From assembly GCA_005502925.1 (NCBI GenBank), contig SCPD01000001.1, forward strand, positions 124,001-188,000: a stretch of 64,000 nt of DNA. The letters are read 5' to 3'. Below the pieces are notes generated by a model that worked only from the letters and a program-made list of their open reading frames with translations, was not told the DNA's origin and did not search any database. This document shows, piece after piece, positions 9,072 through 18,104 of the stretch; the first letter of the stretch is position 1, and each line of letters starts with the position of its first letter. Source of the stretch: Rhizobiales bacterium Y(2018) (lineage in GTDB: Bacteria; Pseudomonadota; Alphaproteobacteria; Rhizobiales; Aestuariivirgaceae). A program made the position numbers and the translations under genes.

Positions 9072-9842
9072 ATGCTGATCGCCACCTGGAACGTCAACAG
9101 CGTCAAAGCCCGTCTCGAAACCGTCATCGCCTGGCTCAAGGAAGCCTCGCCCGATGTCGTGTGTTTCCAAGAGCTCAAATGCGAGGACAAGGCCTTTCCG
9201 GCCCAGGTCTTCGAGGAGCTTGGCTACAATCTCGCCGTGCACGGCCAGAAGACCTATAATGGTGTCGCCATCCTGTCGAAGCTTCCCTTTGACGAGGTCA
9301 GGACCAGGCTTCCCGGCGATGACGGCGACGAACAGGCCCGTTATGTCGAAGCGGTCGTCTCCGGCATCCGCATCGCCTCGATCTACCTGCCCAACGGCAA
9401 TCCGGTGGCGAGCGAGAAATATGCCTACAAGCTTTCGTGGATGGACCGGCTCATCGCCCATGCGAAGGGCCTGCTTGCCTACGAAGAGCCGTTCGTGCTG
9501 GCCGGCGACTACAATGTCATCCCGCAGGCCATCGACGCCAAGAATCCGGCCGACTGGGTGAATGACGCGCTGTTCCTGCCGCCGACCCTGGCGAAATTCC
9601 GTGAGCTGATCAATCTCGGCCTCACCGAGGCGGTGCGCACGCTCGATCCCGAGCCCGGCCTTTACACCTTCTGGGACTACCAGGCCGGCGCCTGGCAGAA
9701 GAACAACGGCATCCGCATCGATCACTTGCTCCTGTCGCCGCAAGCCGCCGACCGACTGCAATCGACACGCATCGACAAACATGTGCGCGCCTGGGAGAAG
9801 CCGTCGGACCACGTGCCGGTGCTGGCGCAGTTCAGCGCCTGA
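9072..9842 (+). CDS. xth: Exodeoxyribonuclease III (AP endonuclease family)
   Basis: Mg2+-dependent 3'-5' exonuclease and AP endonuclease of the exonuclease III / APE1 family, acting in base excision repair. The 256 residues match the family length. Motifs present are ATWNVNSVKAR at the N-terminus, CFQELKCED with metal ligand E34, AGDYNVIP (catalytic Asp/Asn pair) near residue 146, and the C-terminal RIDHLL and SDHVPVLAQF with the catalytic histidine. In many rhizobia xth follows erpA directly; here about 3.4 kb intervene. Confidence 0.96.
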   Translation: MLIATWNVNSVKARLETVIAWLKEASPDVVCFQELKCEDKAFPAQVFEELGYNLAVHGQKTYNGVAILSKLPFDEVRTRLPGDDGDEQARYVEAVVSGIRIASIYLPNGNPVASEKYAYKLSWMDRLIAHAKGLLAYEEPFVLAGDYNVIPQAIDAKNPADWVNDALFLPPTLAKFRELINLGLTEAVRTLDPEPGLYTFWDYQAGAWQKNNGIRIDHLLLSPQAADRLQSTRIDKHVRAWEKPSDHVPVLAQFSA

Positions 9843-9848
9843 GGAAGT

Positions 9849-10772
9849 TCAGCGCTCCGTCTCGGCGAGCGGAGGCGGCGACGCCTCGGTGCGGGTCTCT
9901 TCGGCAAGCTTCATGAAGGCATCGATCTGACGCAGATGCCGGCGCGCCCTGAGGCACATGGCGAAGGCCTCGGTATGCGCTTTGTGATCGACGATGCGCA
10001 GCGGCTGGAGCCGGCTGTCGGGAACGAATTCGGTCTCCGAAACGATGCCGATGCCGAGACCCGCGGCGACCGCCTCGCGCACCGCGTCACGGGAGATTTC
10101 CATGACGACTTTCGGGCGTACCCGCTGCCGGGCCAGCGCCTCTTCAAAGACGCGCCGCGTCATCGAGCCCGGCTCGCGCAGGATCAAGCGCTGCCCGTCG
10201 AGCTCAGCCAGCTCCAACTGGTCCCGGCCGCTCCACGGATGACTTTCATGAACGAAGACGATGACCTCGTGCCGGCCGAGCGAGATCATCTCGAGACGCG
10301 GGTCGTCATAGTTGAAGCCGAGCACGGCGACATCGACCTCGTAATCGAGAAGCCTCCGATAGATGAGATCGGAATTGCCGCTTTCGACGAAGACCTGGGC
10401 GAGCGGATGGTTCTCATGGAAGTTGGCCAAGAGCTTCATGACGAAGAACGGCCCGACCGTGCCGACCCTGAGCTTGCCGCTTACCTGCCCGTCACTGGCG
10501 CTCAGCAGCTCGACCGCCTGCTCTTCCAGCGAAAAGATCTGCCGCGCGATGACGAGCAGCGCCTCACCCGTCTCGGTGAGCTTGAGGCCGCGTGGCGAAC
10601 GCAGGAACAGCTTGACGTCGTAAGTCTCCTCCAGCGCCCTGACCTGCGTCGTCAGCGTCGGCTGGCCGATATTGAGGAATTCGGCGGCGCGGGTGAAGCT
10701 CAGCTCGCGTCCGACCGCGTAAAAGGAGCGCAACTGGCTGAAATTCACAAAATTGAGCTTGCGGCCGACCAT
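9849..10772 (-). CDS. LysR-family transcriptional regulator
   Basis: 307-residue LysR-type regulator with an N-terminal winged helix-turn-helix (FSQLRSFYAVGRELSFTRAA, then IGQPTLTTQVRALEE) and a C-terminal substrate-binding domain (GKLRVGTVGPFFV onward). The ATG at 10772 gives MVGRKLNFVNFSQLR; a GTG at 10748 would give the more usual LysR opening, so the true start may be eight codons downstream. It starts 11 bases after the stop of the hydrolase gene and is the last of eleven minus-strand genes from 21870, so it may be co-transcribed with and control that operon. The effector is unknown. Confidence 0.92.
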   Translation of the reverse strand: MVGRKLNFVNFSQLRSFYAVGRELSFTRAAEFLNIGQPTLTTQVRALEETYDVKLFLRSPRGLKLTETGEALLVIARQIFSLEEQAVELLSASDGQVSGKLRVGTVGPFFVMKLLANFHENHPLAQVFVESGNSDLIYRRLLDYEVDVAVLGFNYDDPRLEMISLGRHEVIVFVHESHPWSGRDQLELAELDGQRLILREPGSMTRRVFEEALARQRVRPKVVMEISRDAVREAVAAGLGIGIVSETEFVPDSRLQPLRIVDHKAHTEAFAMCLRARRHLRQIDAFMKLAEETRTEASPPPLAETER

Positions 10773-10783
10773 CGCGCTGTCGG

Positions 10784-11602
10784 CTAATCTGGCGCGATGA
10801 AGGTCTGGAAATGATCCACAAGCTCGCTCCGGCTCTGCATGAGGTCGCAAAGGATATCGTAGTGATGGCGATGCTTCAACCAGATGAGACGCGCCTCGCC
10901 GCCTTGCGCTGACCAATGGGCCGCGTAGGCTCGCGATTGCGCCTGGAAGGCCTCGGTTTCGGCGGAACCGACCGCAGCCAACAACCGGCCCGGGCAATGA
11001 TCGATCCGCAGCGGGCTGAAAGCCGCGGCTGCCGCGTTGTCCAGGCCCAGCATCCCGCCCAGCGAAGTCGCCAGCAGCGGTTCCAGATCGAAGATGCCGC
11101 TGATGGCCACGCAACCGCGCGGCGGCCCATGCCCTGACCAATCCATGCTGGCAAGAAGCGCTGCCAGATGACCGCCAGCCGAATGGCCACACAGCGCCCA
11201 GAAGCGCGGATGTAGGCCCATTTCCTCGATCGCCGCCAAAGCCGCCGCAATTCCCGTCCGAACGCTCTCGCATAGGCCGGAAAAGGAGATATGCGGAAGC
11301 AACGGATAGCCGATAATCGCTACCGAGCACCCCTTCTCTACAAAGGGCCTCGCCACGAAGCTGAAAGACTCCTTCGCCTGGCTGCGCCAATAGCCGCCAT
11401 GGATGAAGATCAAGGCGGGGCCGCCGGGCGTTCCCGGAAAGAGATCGAAACACTGGCGCGGATGCGTGCCGTAAGCGACATCGGTCCGGCAAAGCAGAGC
11501 GCCACGGGCTTCGGCACTCCTGTCGGCGAAACAGCGATAGATGGCTTCGCGTTCCGGATAACGATGGCGGAAGACATAGCCATCCTCGACGCTGAACGTC
11601 AT
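10784..11602 (-). CDS. Alpha/beta hydrolase, kynurenine formamidase-like
   Basis: 272-residue hydrolase of the esterase/arylformamidase group. It has the oxyanion-hole motif HGGYW (IFIHGGYWRSQ) characteristic of formamidase-type alpha/beta hydrolases and the nucleophile elbow GHSAGG; the C-terminal HRHHYDIL carries the likely histidine. The start at 11602 overlaps the dehydrogenase stop by four bases (ATGA), indicating translational coupling. The family cleaves N-formyl amides or small esters. Within the operon it could remove an acyl or formyl group from the product of the oxygenase and dehydrogenase, but this is inference; there are no other tryptophan-catabolism genes here. Confidence 0.85.
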   Translation of the reverse strand: MTFSVEDGYVFRHRYPEREAIYRCFADRSAEARGALLCRTDVAYGTHPRQCFDLFPGTPGGPALIFIHGGYWRSQAKESFSFVARPFVEKGCSVAIIGYPLLPHISFSGLCESVRTGIAAALAAIEEMGLHPRFWALCGHSAGGHLAALLASMDWSGHGPPRGCVAISGIFDLEPLLATSLGGMLGLDNAAAAAFSPLRIDHCPGRLLAAVGSAETEAFQAQSRAYAAHWSAQGGEARLIWLKHRHHYDILCDLMQSRSELVDHFQTFIAPD

Positions 11603-12708
11603 TCGAAAACAATCACGCTGCGCAAAGCCGCGCCGCTTTTCATCATCGCGAATCCCTGATTGACCTCCGCCAGGCTCAGCCGATGACTGATCAGCGGATC
11701 GATGACGATCTTGCCTTCCATGTAAAGATCGACGAAACGCGCCAGCCCGCTGCGGCCTTTGACGCCACCGAAATAGCTGCCCTTGAGCTTCCGGCCGTAG
11801 CGCAGGCCGACGGGTGGCACCGCGAGCTCGGCGCCTTTCGGTTCCACACCCAGAAGCACGCAGCAGCCCCAGGCCGGTGCTGTCGCGTCGAAAGCCTGGC
11901 GCATCACGGGAATAAGGCCGGTGCATTCGAAGACGACATCGGCGCCGCCTTCCGTCAGATCGCGGATGGCTTGCACAGTGCGGGCGCCCTCCACGCTGGC
12001 GTCGATGAATTGTGTCATGCCCAGGGACCGGCCGAGATCCGTGCGGCTGGCATTGATGTCGATGCCGATGATCTCGGCGGCGCCGGCAAGACGGGCGCCC
12101 TGGATGACATTGATACCGATACCGCCCAGGCCGAAGACCGCGACCCGGTCGCCGGGCCTGACATCGTCGAGCGCCGCTCCTATTCCGGTGGTGACGCCGC
12201 AGCCGAGCAGACAGGCGCGGTCGAGCGGCGCATCGGAGCGGATCTTCGCCAGGGCGATTTCGGGCAGAACCGTGTAACGCGAGAATGTCGAGGTGCCCAT
12301 GAAGTGATGGACCGTCTCGCTTTGCCGGTGGAAGCGCGCTGAGCCGTCCGGCATGACGCCCTTGTCACGGGTCGCCTTGATCGACCAGCAGAGATTGGTC
12401 CGCCCGCTCGCGCACATGCGGCAGGTGCCGCATTCGGGCCCATAGAGCGGAATCACGTGATCGCCGGGACGCACTCCCGTCACGCCCTTGCCGATCTCGA
12501 TCACACGGCCGGCCCCCTCATGCCCCGGGATCAGCGGATAGACGCACGTCGCGTTGCTGCCGTCGAGCGCCGTCAAGTCCGTGTGGCAAAGGCCACTCGC
12601 GGCGATCTCGATTAGCACCTCACCTTCCCGCGGCGGCTCGACCTTGATCCGGTCGACGACGAGATCCTCCCCCGGTCTCACACAAATAGCGGCATCGCTT
12701 TCGATCAT
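11599..12708 (-). CDS. Zinc-dependent alcohol dehydrogenase, class III-like
   Basis: 369-residue medium-chain dehydrogenase. Catalytic zinc ligands are C41 (GLCHTD) and H63/E64 (PGHEGAG), and the structural zinc site is complete with C93, C96, C99 and C107 (CGTCRMC...C). A Rossmann motif VFGLGGIG binds NAD(H). The overall pattern is that of the FrmA / glutathione- or mycothiol-dependent formaldehyde dehydrogenase branch, which also includes ordinary alcohol dehydrogenases. It starts three bases after the ferredoxin reductase stop and overlaps the downstream hydrolase. A role in oxidising an alcohol or hemiacetal (or released formaldehyde) made by the oxygenase is plausible. Confidence 0.92.
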   Translation of the reverse strand: MIESDAAICVRPGEDLVVDRIKVEPPREGEVLIEIAASGLCHTDLTALDGSNATCVYPLIPGHEGAGRVIEIGKGVTGVRPGDHVIPLYGPECGTCRMCASGRTNLCWSIKATRDKGVMPDGSARFHRQSETVHHFMGTSTFSRYTVLPEIALAKIRSDAPLDRACLLGCGVTTGIGAALDDVRPGDRVAVFGLGGIGINVIQGARLAGAAEIIGIDINASRTDLGRSLGMTQFIDASVEGARTVQAIRDLTEGGADVVFECTGLIPVMRQAFDATAPAWGCCVLLGVEPKGAELAVPPVGLRYGRKLKGSYFGGVKGRSGLARFVDLYMEGKIVIDPLISHRLSLAEVNQGFAMMKSGAALRSVIVFE

Positions 12709-12711
12709 GAT

Positions 12712-13935
12712 CTACACCTCGACGAGCTCGGCCCCGGTACGAAAGCCCTTCGCCAGAAGCTCAGCCTGGTCGACAGTGGCTCCCGATCGCATGATCTCGC
12801 GCGCCATCCGGATGTCGCGGCCGCAGCCGATGCCCACCGCACCGCGCAGAACGCCCGTTTCGAGATAATATGCGAGATAACCGCGCTCACCGATCGCGCC
12901 GCGCTCCAGGACGTCCAATCCCGGCGAAGGCGTGCCGGCGATCTGGATGTTCCAGTCATACTGATCGGTCCAGAACCACGGCACCTCGCCGTAAGACTGG
13001 CGATCGCCACAGAGATTGGCCGCGACAATGGCGGCCAGATCCTCCGCGTTGCGCCAGGATTCGAGGCGCTGGCGCTCGCCGAACCTCACATTGTCATGAC
13101 GCGCCACATCGCCGACGGCGCTGATATCCGGATCGCTGGTTTCGCCGCGCGCATTCACCACGATGCCGTCATCGACGGTCAGCCCCGCGACACGGGCGAT
13201 CGTGTCATTGGGGGCGGCGCCGATCGCCACCAGAATCTCATTAGTGGAGATCTCGGTGCCGTCATCCAACGCTACGGCCACTTTCTCCCCAACGGACTCC
13301 GCGCGCACGATCCGGCGCTCGCAGAGAATCCTGACCCCCGCCGCGCGATGCGCCGAGCTCAGCCACTCGGCCACACGCTCCGGCAGGAGACGCATCAGCG
13401 GACGCTCGCCAGCTTCTACGATCGTGACCTCGACACCGCGGCCAATCGCGCTCGCTGCCACTTCGAGCCCGATCAACCCGGCGCCGACGATGAGCAGCCG
13501 CGTCCCTGGAGGCAGACGCGCGCGCAGCCGCAAGGCGTCATCGAAGCTGCGCAGATAGGAGACATGGCGAGCGACATCGGTAAGTGCCGGCAGGGCCCTG
13601 GGCGTCAGTCCCGTGGCGAGGACCAGATGGCGGTAAGGCAGAGACTGTCCATCATTCATTCTGACACGGTGCCCGGCGCGGTCGATCTCAGTCACCTCTT
13701 TGCCGAGATGAAAGGTGACGCCGATCTCCTGCCAGCGCGATGGCGGGATGAGATAGGCATTGGCCACCGGCTCAGGTCCGGTCAGGCAGGCTTTCGAGAG
13801 TGGTGGCCGCTCATACGGGAACTCCGTCTCACGCCCGACGACATAGATCGGCTCCTTGAATCCGCCATGGCGCAGGCGCTCCGCCACGCGCCCGCCGGCA
13901 TGGCCGCCTCCGACGATGACGACATTCTTGGTCAT
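12712..13935 (-). CDS. FAD-dependent ferredoxin reductase
   Basis: 407-residue NAD(P)H:ferredoxin reductase of the rhodocoxin/putidaredoxin reductase type. It has the N-terminal FAD dinucleotide fold (VIVGGGHAGGRVAERLR), the family motif PYERPPLSK, the NAD-binding fold (IVGAGLIGLEVAA) and the FAD motif AVGDVAR, with the C-terminal WFWTDQYDWNIQIAG segment usual for these reductases. Its product should pass electrons from NAD(P)H to a ferredoxin, most simply the Rieske ferredoxin encoded by the first gene of the same operon (21526-21870). It is seven bases from the di-iron oxygenase gene. Confidence 0.93.
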   Translation of the reverse strand: MTKNVVIVGGGHAGGRVAERLRHGGFKEPIYVVGRETEFPYERPPLSKACLTGPEPVANAYLIPPSRWQEIGVTFHLGKEVTEIDRAGHRVRMNDGQSLPYRHLVLATGLTPRALPALTDVARHVSYLRSFDDALRLRARLPPGTRLLIVGAGLIGLEVAASAIGRGVEVTIVEAGERPLMRLLPERVAEWLSSAHRAAGVRILCERRIVRAESVGEKVAVALDDGTEISTNEILVAIGAAPNDTIARVAGLTVDDGIVVNARGETSDPDISAVGDVARHDNVRFGERQRLESWRNAEDLAAIVAANLCGDRQSYGEVPWFWTDQYDWNIQIAGTPSPGLDVLERGAIGERGYLAYYLETGVLRGAVGIGCGRDIRMAREIMRSGATVDQAELLAKGFRTGAELVEV

Positions 13936-13942
13936 GTCGCCC

Positions 13943-14941
13943 CTACTCGCCCGCGGCCATCTCGCGCCCCTTGCCCTTCAGTACTTCGCGCAGGATATCG
14001 CGATGAACCTGGAAATAGCTCCGGCTCACACATTCGAGATGCGGCGAGACATGTTCATGGAGCCTGCCGAGCGCGTGGAACGGCACCGAGGAGGCCAGAT
14101 GATGCTCGGCGTGATAGGGCATGTTCCAGTACAGCAGGCGCAGGACCGGATTGGCCAGGGTGGTGCGCGTATTAGCGAGAAGGTTCGGACTCTCCTCGGC
14201 GCCGGTATGCTCGGCCATGCGGATGGCGCGCAGCACCGGCTCACCCATCATGCGCGGCAGGAACCAGTAGACCAGCGCCACCGTGCTGCCGGTCCAGATC
14301 GAAACTACGGCTATCGCCAGATAGAGAGCGCACATGATGCGGATCTCGCGGCTCACATCACCGAAGACGGATTCCGGCAGGAACTCCCGCTCTTCCTCGC
14401 TGAAGCGGCCGAGACAGCCGCGCCACAGCGTTCCCACCAGCTTCGGCCAGAAGGAAAAGCCGGCGATCTGACGGAGATAATCGCCGAGCGAGGTCGGGAA
14501 CGGCACGATATCGGGATCGTGATCCTCATGCTGGGTGTAGGTGTGATGCGCCGCATGCCGGTATTTGAAATAGAGGAACGGCCGCATGGTGAGGAAGGCG
14601 ACGACGAAACCCAAGGCGTGATTGAGCCAGCGCGACTGGAAGGCGGTGCCATGCGAGCACTCATGCAGCGGCGCGAAGAGCAGCACGATGACGATGCCAT
14701 AGAGAAGCATGGCCGGGACCATGAGCCACCAGGTGCCGCTGCTCAGATAGACGGCGCCGGCGCCGAGCGCCAAGGCGGTCATATGAACGGCGAGCCGCAC
14801 GAGGCCCGGCGCATTGGCGCGCACGCGCAAGGTCTTCAACGCGTCGCGCGATATGATCTCAGGGCCTGTCAGAGGCCAGATGCGGCTGCCGATCCCACCG
14901 ATCCCGGCGTAGCTTGCTGAATCATTCCCTTGCATGGTCAC
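13943..14941 (-). CDS. Fatty-acid-desaturase-family membrane di-iron oxygenase
   Basis: 332-residue integral membrane protein with the three histidine boxes of the desaturase/hydroxylase superfamily: HECSH (H93, H97), HAAHH (H129, H132, H133) and HAEHH (H277, H280, H281), plus an AEHTG histidine near 245. Hydrophobic segments lie around residues 50-92, 108-126 and 205-230. Such enzymes use a non-heme di-iron centre and O2 to desaturate or hydroxylate substrates and need a reductase and an electron carrier, both encoded in this operon. The substrate may not be a fatty acid: the operon otherwise encodes sugar-type uptake and phosphorylation. Confidence 0.9.
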   Translation of the reverse strand: MTMQGNDSASYAGIGGIGSRIWPLTGPEIISRDALKTLRVRANAPGLVRLAVHMTALALGAGAVYLSSGTWWLMVPAMLLYGIVIVLLFAPLHECSHGTAFQSRWLNHALGFVVAFLTMRPFLYFKYRHAAHHTYTQHEDHDPDIVPFPTSLGDYLRQIAGFSFWPKLVGTLWRGCLGRFSEEEREFLPESVFGDVSREIRIMCALYLAIAVVSIWTGSTVALVYWFLPRMMGEPVLRAIRMAEHTGAEESPNLLANTRTTLANPVLRLLYWNMPYHAEHHLASSVPFHALGRLHEHVSPHLECVSRSYFQVHRDILREVLKGKGREMAAGE

Positions 14942-15038
14942 ATTCCTTGTTTCGGTCTTCCCCGACCTGCCTTAAGTGCGGGCCAACGGGATTGGAAATT
15001 CATTGTTTCGATACGGGCATCGGTTTCGGCGACGTGCG

Positions 15039-16532
15039 TCACATCACGGCGCAGCGCGCGATCCCCTCGACGGAGAATTCCGGCCGCTCGAAATGTCCGG
15101 TGACGCGTCCGCGGCTCATGACGATGATCCGGTCGCTGATATCCATCAGCTCCTGCAGCTCACTGGTGATCAGCAGCACCGCCTTGCCCTGCCGGGTCAG
15201 CTCGTCGATGGCCCGCCAGATCTGCGGCTTGGCGCCGACATCGACGCCGCGCGTCGGATCCTCGATCAGGAACACCTCGCCGCCGCGCGCGATCCACTTG
15301 GCAATGACCAGCTTCTGCTGGTTGCCGCCGGACAGCTCACGCGCCGCTTGCGACAGGCTCGCCACCTTGGTGGACAGCGTGCGGATCATCTCCCAGGCAA
15401 GGCCGTCCTTCTTGCGCCGGCGCAGGAAGCCCAGTGCGGAGAAGCGCCAGAGCATGGTCAGCGCGATATTGTCGCCGACACTCATCGGCAGCACGAGCCC
15501 CTCCCCCTTGCGGTCCGCCGGCAGGAAACCGAAGCCCCGGGCGATCGCCTGACGCGGTGACCGCGGCTGGCATGGTTTGCCGCCCACGAGGACCTCACCC
15601 CGGTCGACCGGCAAGGCGCCGAACAGAGCGCGCATCACGGCTTCCCGTTGGCAGCCGAGCAGACCCGCGATTCCCAGGATTTCTCCTTTGCGGATCTCGA
15701 AGGAAACATCATCGAACAATTTGCCCGCACCGAGCGAGCGGACGGCGAGCGCCACCTCGGCCGTGCCGCTCGTGCCCCGCTCTACCCGGTTCGGCGCCGG
15801 ATCGCGGCCGACCATATGGCGGATCACCACCGCCTCGCTGGTCTCCACCGCCGGCAATGTCGCGACAGCGCGACCGTCACGCAGGACGGTGATCCGATCG
15901 GCGAGCGCAAAGACCTCCGCCAGGCGATGCGATACATAGACGATGCCGAGCCCCTTGGCCTTGAGCTTGCGGATGACGTTCAGGAGATGCTGGACCTGGT
16001 CGTCATTGAGCGACGCCGTCGGCTCGTCGAAGATCAGCACTCTCGGGTCGCTGACCAGTGCGCGGCATATTTCGACGATCTGCTGCTCGTTGAGGCTGAG
16101 CTCGCCGGTCGAACGGGCTGGATCGATATCCACATGAATGGCGTCGAGAATCCGGCGCGCCTCCCGATGCATGGCCTTGCGGTCGGTGCGGCCGAAACGG
16201 CCCTTCGGCTCCTGGCCGAGCAGGATATTCTCGGCGACGGTCAGATTGGGACACAGAACCAGCTCCTGATGGACGAGTGCGATCCGATGCGCCCGGGCGA
16301 CGGATGGGTTGCGCAGCGTGACGGCTTGGCCGTCCCGGCGGATCTCGCCGCTGTCGGGCAGCTGGAGTCCATTCATGATCGACAGCAGCGTCGATTTGCC
16401 GGCACCGTTCTCGCCGACCAACGCATGGACCTCTCCCGGCAATATGTCGAAACTCACATCGGTGAGAGCCACAACGCCCGGAAAGGCTTTGCGGATTGCC
16501 CGCACCTCGAGAAGTGGCGCATGCTCGCTCAT
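15039..16532 (-). CDS. Sugar ABC transporter ATP-binding protein (RbsA/MglA type)
   Basis: Double ABC ATPase of 497 residues energising import of a sugar-like solute. The first domain has Walker A GENGAGKST (near residue 40), a signature-like LSLNEQQ and Walker B VLIFDEPTAS. The second has a degenerate Walker A (GLLGCQREAV), an intact LSGGNQQK signature and FLIEDPTRGVDVG, as is normal for this family. The ATG at 16532 is preferred to GTG at 16535 because a GGGAGG run lies just upstream. It starts 11 bases after the kinase stop. Confidence 0.95.
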   Translation of the reverse strand: MSEHAPLLEVRAIRKAFPGVVALTDVSFDILPGEVHALVGENGAGKSTLLSIMNGLQLPDSGEIRRDGQAVTLRNPSVARAHRIALVHQELVLCPNLTVAENILLGQEPKGRFGRTDRKAMHREARRILDAIHVDIDPARSTGELSLNEQQIVEICRALVSDPRVLIFDEPTASLNDDQVQHLLNVIRKLKAKGLGIVYVSHRLAEVFALADRITVLRDGRAVATLPAVETSEAVVIRHMVGRDPAPNRVERGTSGTAEVALAVRSLGAGKLFDDVSFEIRKGEILGIAGLLGCQREAVMRALFGALPVDRGEVLVGGKPCQPRSPRQAIARGFGFLPADRKGEGLVLPMSVGDNIALTMLWRFSALGFLRRRKKDGLAWEMIRTLSTKVASLSQAARELSGGNQQKLVIAKWIARGGEVFLIEDPTRGVDVGAKPQIWRAIDELTRQGKAVLLITSELQELMDISDRIIVMSRGRVTGHFERPEFSVEGIARCAVM

Positions 16533-16543
16533 CACCCTCCCCC

Positions 16544-18094
16544 TCAGCCGGAATGATAGCGGTCGACGAGTGCGCGATGGGCATCCATGTCGCCGCGCAC
16601 ATGTTCGTAGAAGGACGACCAGATGTCGAAGAACGCCCGGTAACGCTCATGCAGCTTGGGATCGGGATCAATGGTCTCCTTGATCCTGACGATCCGGTCG
16701 AGCGGCTCGACGGGCGAGCTGTAGATGCCCGCCGCGGTGCCGGCGAGAATGGCATCGCCGATCGGCGCCGCCTCGCCGATATCGGGCACCTGAAGCGGCA
16801 CATTCACGACATTGGCGGTGATCTGATTCCAGAAGCGGCTCTTGGTCGGGCCGCCATTGAGGATGAGGCCGTCGACGGCGACGCCGGCTTCGCGGGCGAT
16901 GCGGATGTTGGAATAGAGATCGAAAGACACACCCTCGATCAGCGCCCGGATGAAATGCGAGCGGGTCGTCGTCGGCCGAATGCCGAAGAAGGCGCCGGTG
17001 GCGTTGCTGTGCCAGTTGGGCGACAGTGTATTGCCGAGATAGGGCAGATAGAGCAGCCCATCCGAGCACGGCGGCACCTGCATGGCCTGAGCCGTGAACA
17101 GGTCGAAGACATTCTGCCCCATCCTTTCGGCGAGGCGCCATTCGCTGTCGCCGAACTGGTCGCGGAACCATTTCAGCGATGCGCCGGTAAAGGCCATCGG
17201 TCCGTCGAACATGGTGAGTCCCGGCAGCACATGCGGCCATTTGAGGATGCGGTATTCCTCGACCCGCTGCTCGGTCGGGATCATGATCCCGAGATTGGAG
17301 CCGGTGCCCATCGAGTAATAGGCTTGGCCGGCCTTGGTCACGCCGACGCCGAGTGCCGCCGAGCTGATATCGGTGCCGCCGGCCGCGACCAGGGTGCCGG
17401 CGCGCAGGCCGGTTTCCTCCGCCGCCTGGCGCGTCACCTCGCCGACGAGCTCATGCGAGCGGTAGAGCCGTGGGAACATCTCGAGCGGAATGCCGATCGC
17501 ATTGGCGATACCCTCGTTCCAGCTCTCCTTCTGATACTCATAGGCATAAGCTAGCCCGGCATCACCCGTATTCATCGTGAAGTTGCCGCACATGCGGAAG
17601 GTGCAGTAGCCCGACGGCGACAGAAATTTGTGGATGGCCGAGAAGATATGAGGCTCGTGGCGCTTGATCCACAGCGCCTTGGGATCGATGAACCACGGCG
17701 CGATGCGGTTGCCATTGTTGCGGTTGATCGCCGCCTCGCCGACGCGGGTTCTGATGTCCTCGCATTCAGGCTCCGAGCGCGCATCCATCCAGATCATCGC
17801 CGGGCGCAGCGGGCGGCCCTGATCGTTGACCGGCAGGGTGACGCCGACGAGGCCCGACAAAGCCACGGCCGCGATGTCATCGGCGAAGCGGCCTTGATCG
17901 AGGCATTGGCGAATGGCCGACACGACGGCCGACCAATAATTGCCCGCCTCCTGCTCGGCCCAGCCCGGAAAGGGATGGAAAAGCGGATGCTCCTTCGACC
18001 CGAACGCGACAAGCTTGCCGGTATTCGTATCAAGGATGGCGGCCTTCACATTGGTGGTGCCGATGTCTATTCCGAGGGTGAGATGACCGCGCAA
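16544..18094 (-). CDS. FGGY-family carbohydrate kinase
   Basis: 516-residue sugar or polyol kinase. The N-terminal phosphate-1 motif LGIDIGTTNVKAAI starts at residue 7; the C-terminal half carries the FGGY signature region (ALIEGVSFDLY) and the adenosine-binding LNGGPTKSRFWNQI. A TTG at 18094 is taken as start because GGGAG lies six bases upstream and it gives the standard family N-terminus; longer readings from 18211 run into the permease gene in another frame. It begins ten bases after the permease stop. FGGY kinases phosphorylate xylulose, erythritol, glycerol and related compounds; the exact substrate is not predictable. Confidence 0.93.
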   Translation of the reverse strand: MRGHLTLGIDIGTTNVKAAILDTNTGKLVAFGSKEHPLFHPFPGWAEQEAGNYWSAVVSAIRQCLDQGRFADDIAAVALSGLVGVTLPVNDQGRPLRPAMIWMDARSEPECEDIRTRVGEAAINRNNGNRIAPWFIDPKALWIKRHEPHIFSAIHKFLSPSGYCTFRMCGNFTMNTGDAGLAYAYEYQKESWNEGIANAIGIPLEMFPRLYRSHELVGEVTRQAAEETGLRAGTLVAAGGTDISSAALGVGVTKAGQAYYSMGTGSNLGIMIPTEQRVEEYRILKWPHVLPGLTMFDGPMAFTGASLKWFRDQFGDSEWRLAERMGQNVFDLFTAQAMQVPPCSDGLLYLPYLGNTLSPNWHSNATGAFFGIRPTTTRSHFIRALIEGVSFDLYSNIRIAREAGVAVDGLILNGGPTKSRFWNQITANVVNVPLQVPDIGEAAPIGDAILAGTAAGIYSSPVEPLDRIVRIKETIDPDPKLHERYRAFFDIWSSFYEHVRGDMDAHRALVDRYHSG

Positions 18095-18104
18095 GTTGAA
18101 CTCC

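Noticed and set aside
7415-9190. A 591-codon minus-strand frame
   Set aside because: Antisense of the repeat protein; its Ala/Gly/Val-rich periodicity merely mirrors the six repeats.
9849-11612. An apparent 587-residue fusion ending in a LysR regulator
   Set aside because: The first 279 residues are an out-of-frame reading of the hydrolase gene; the regulator has its own start at 10772 or 10748.
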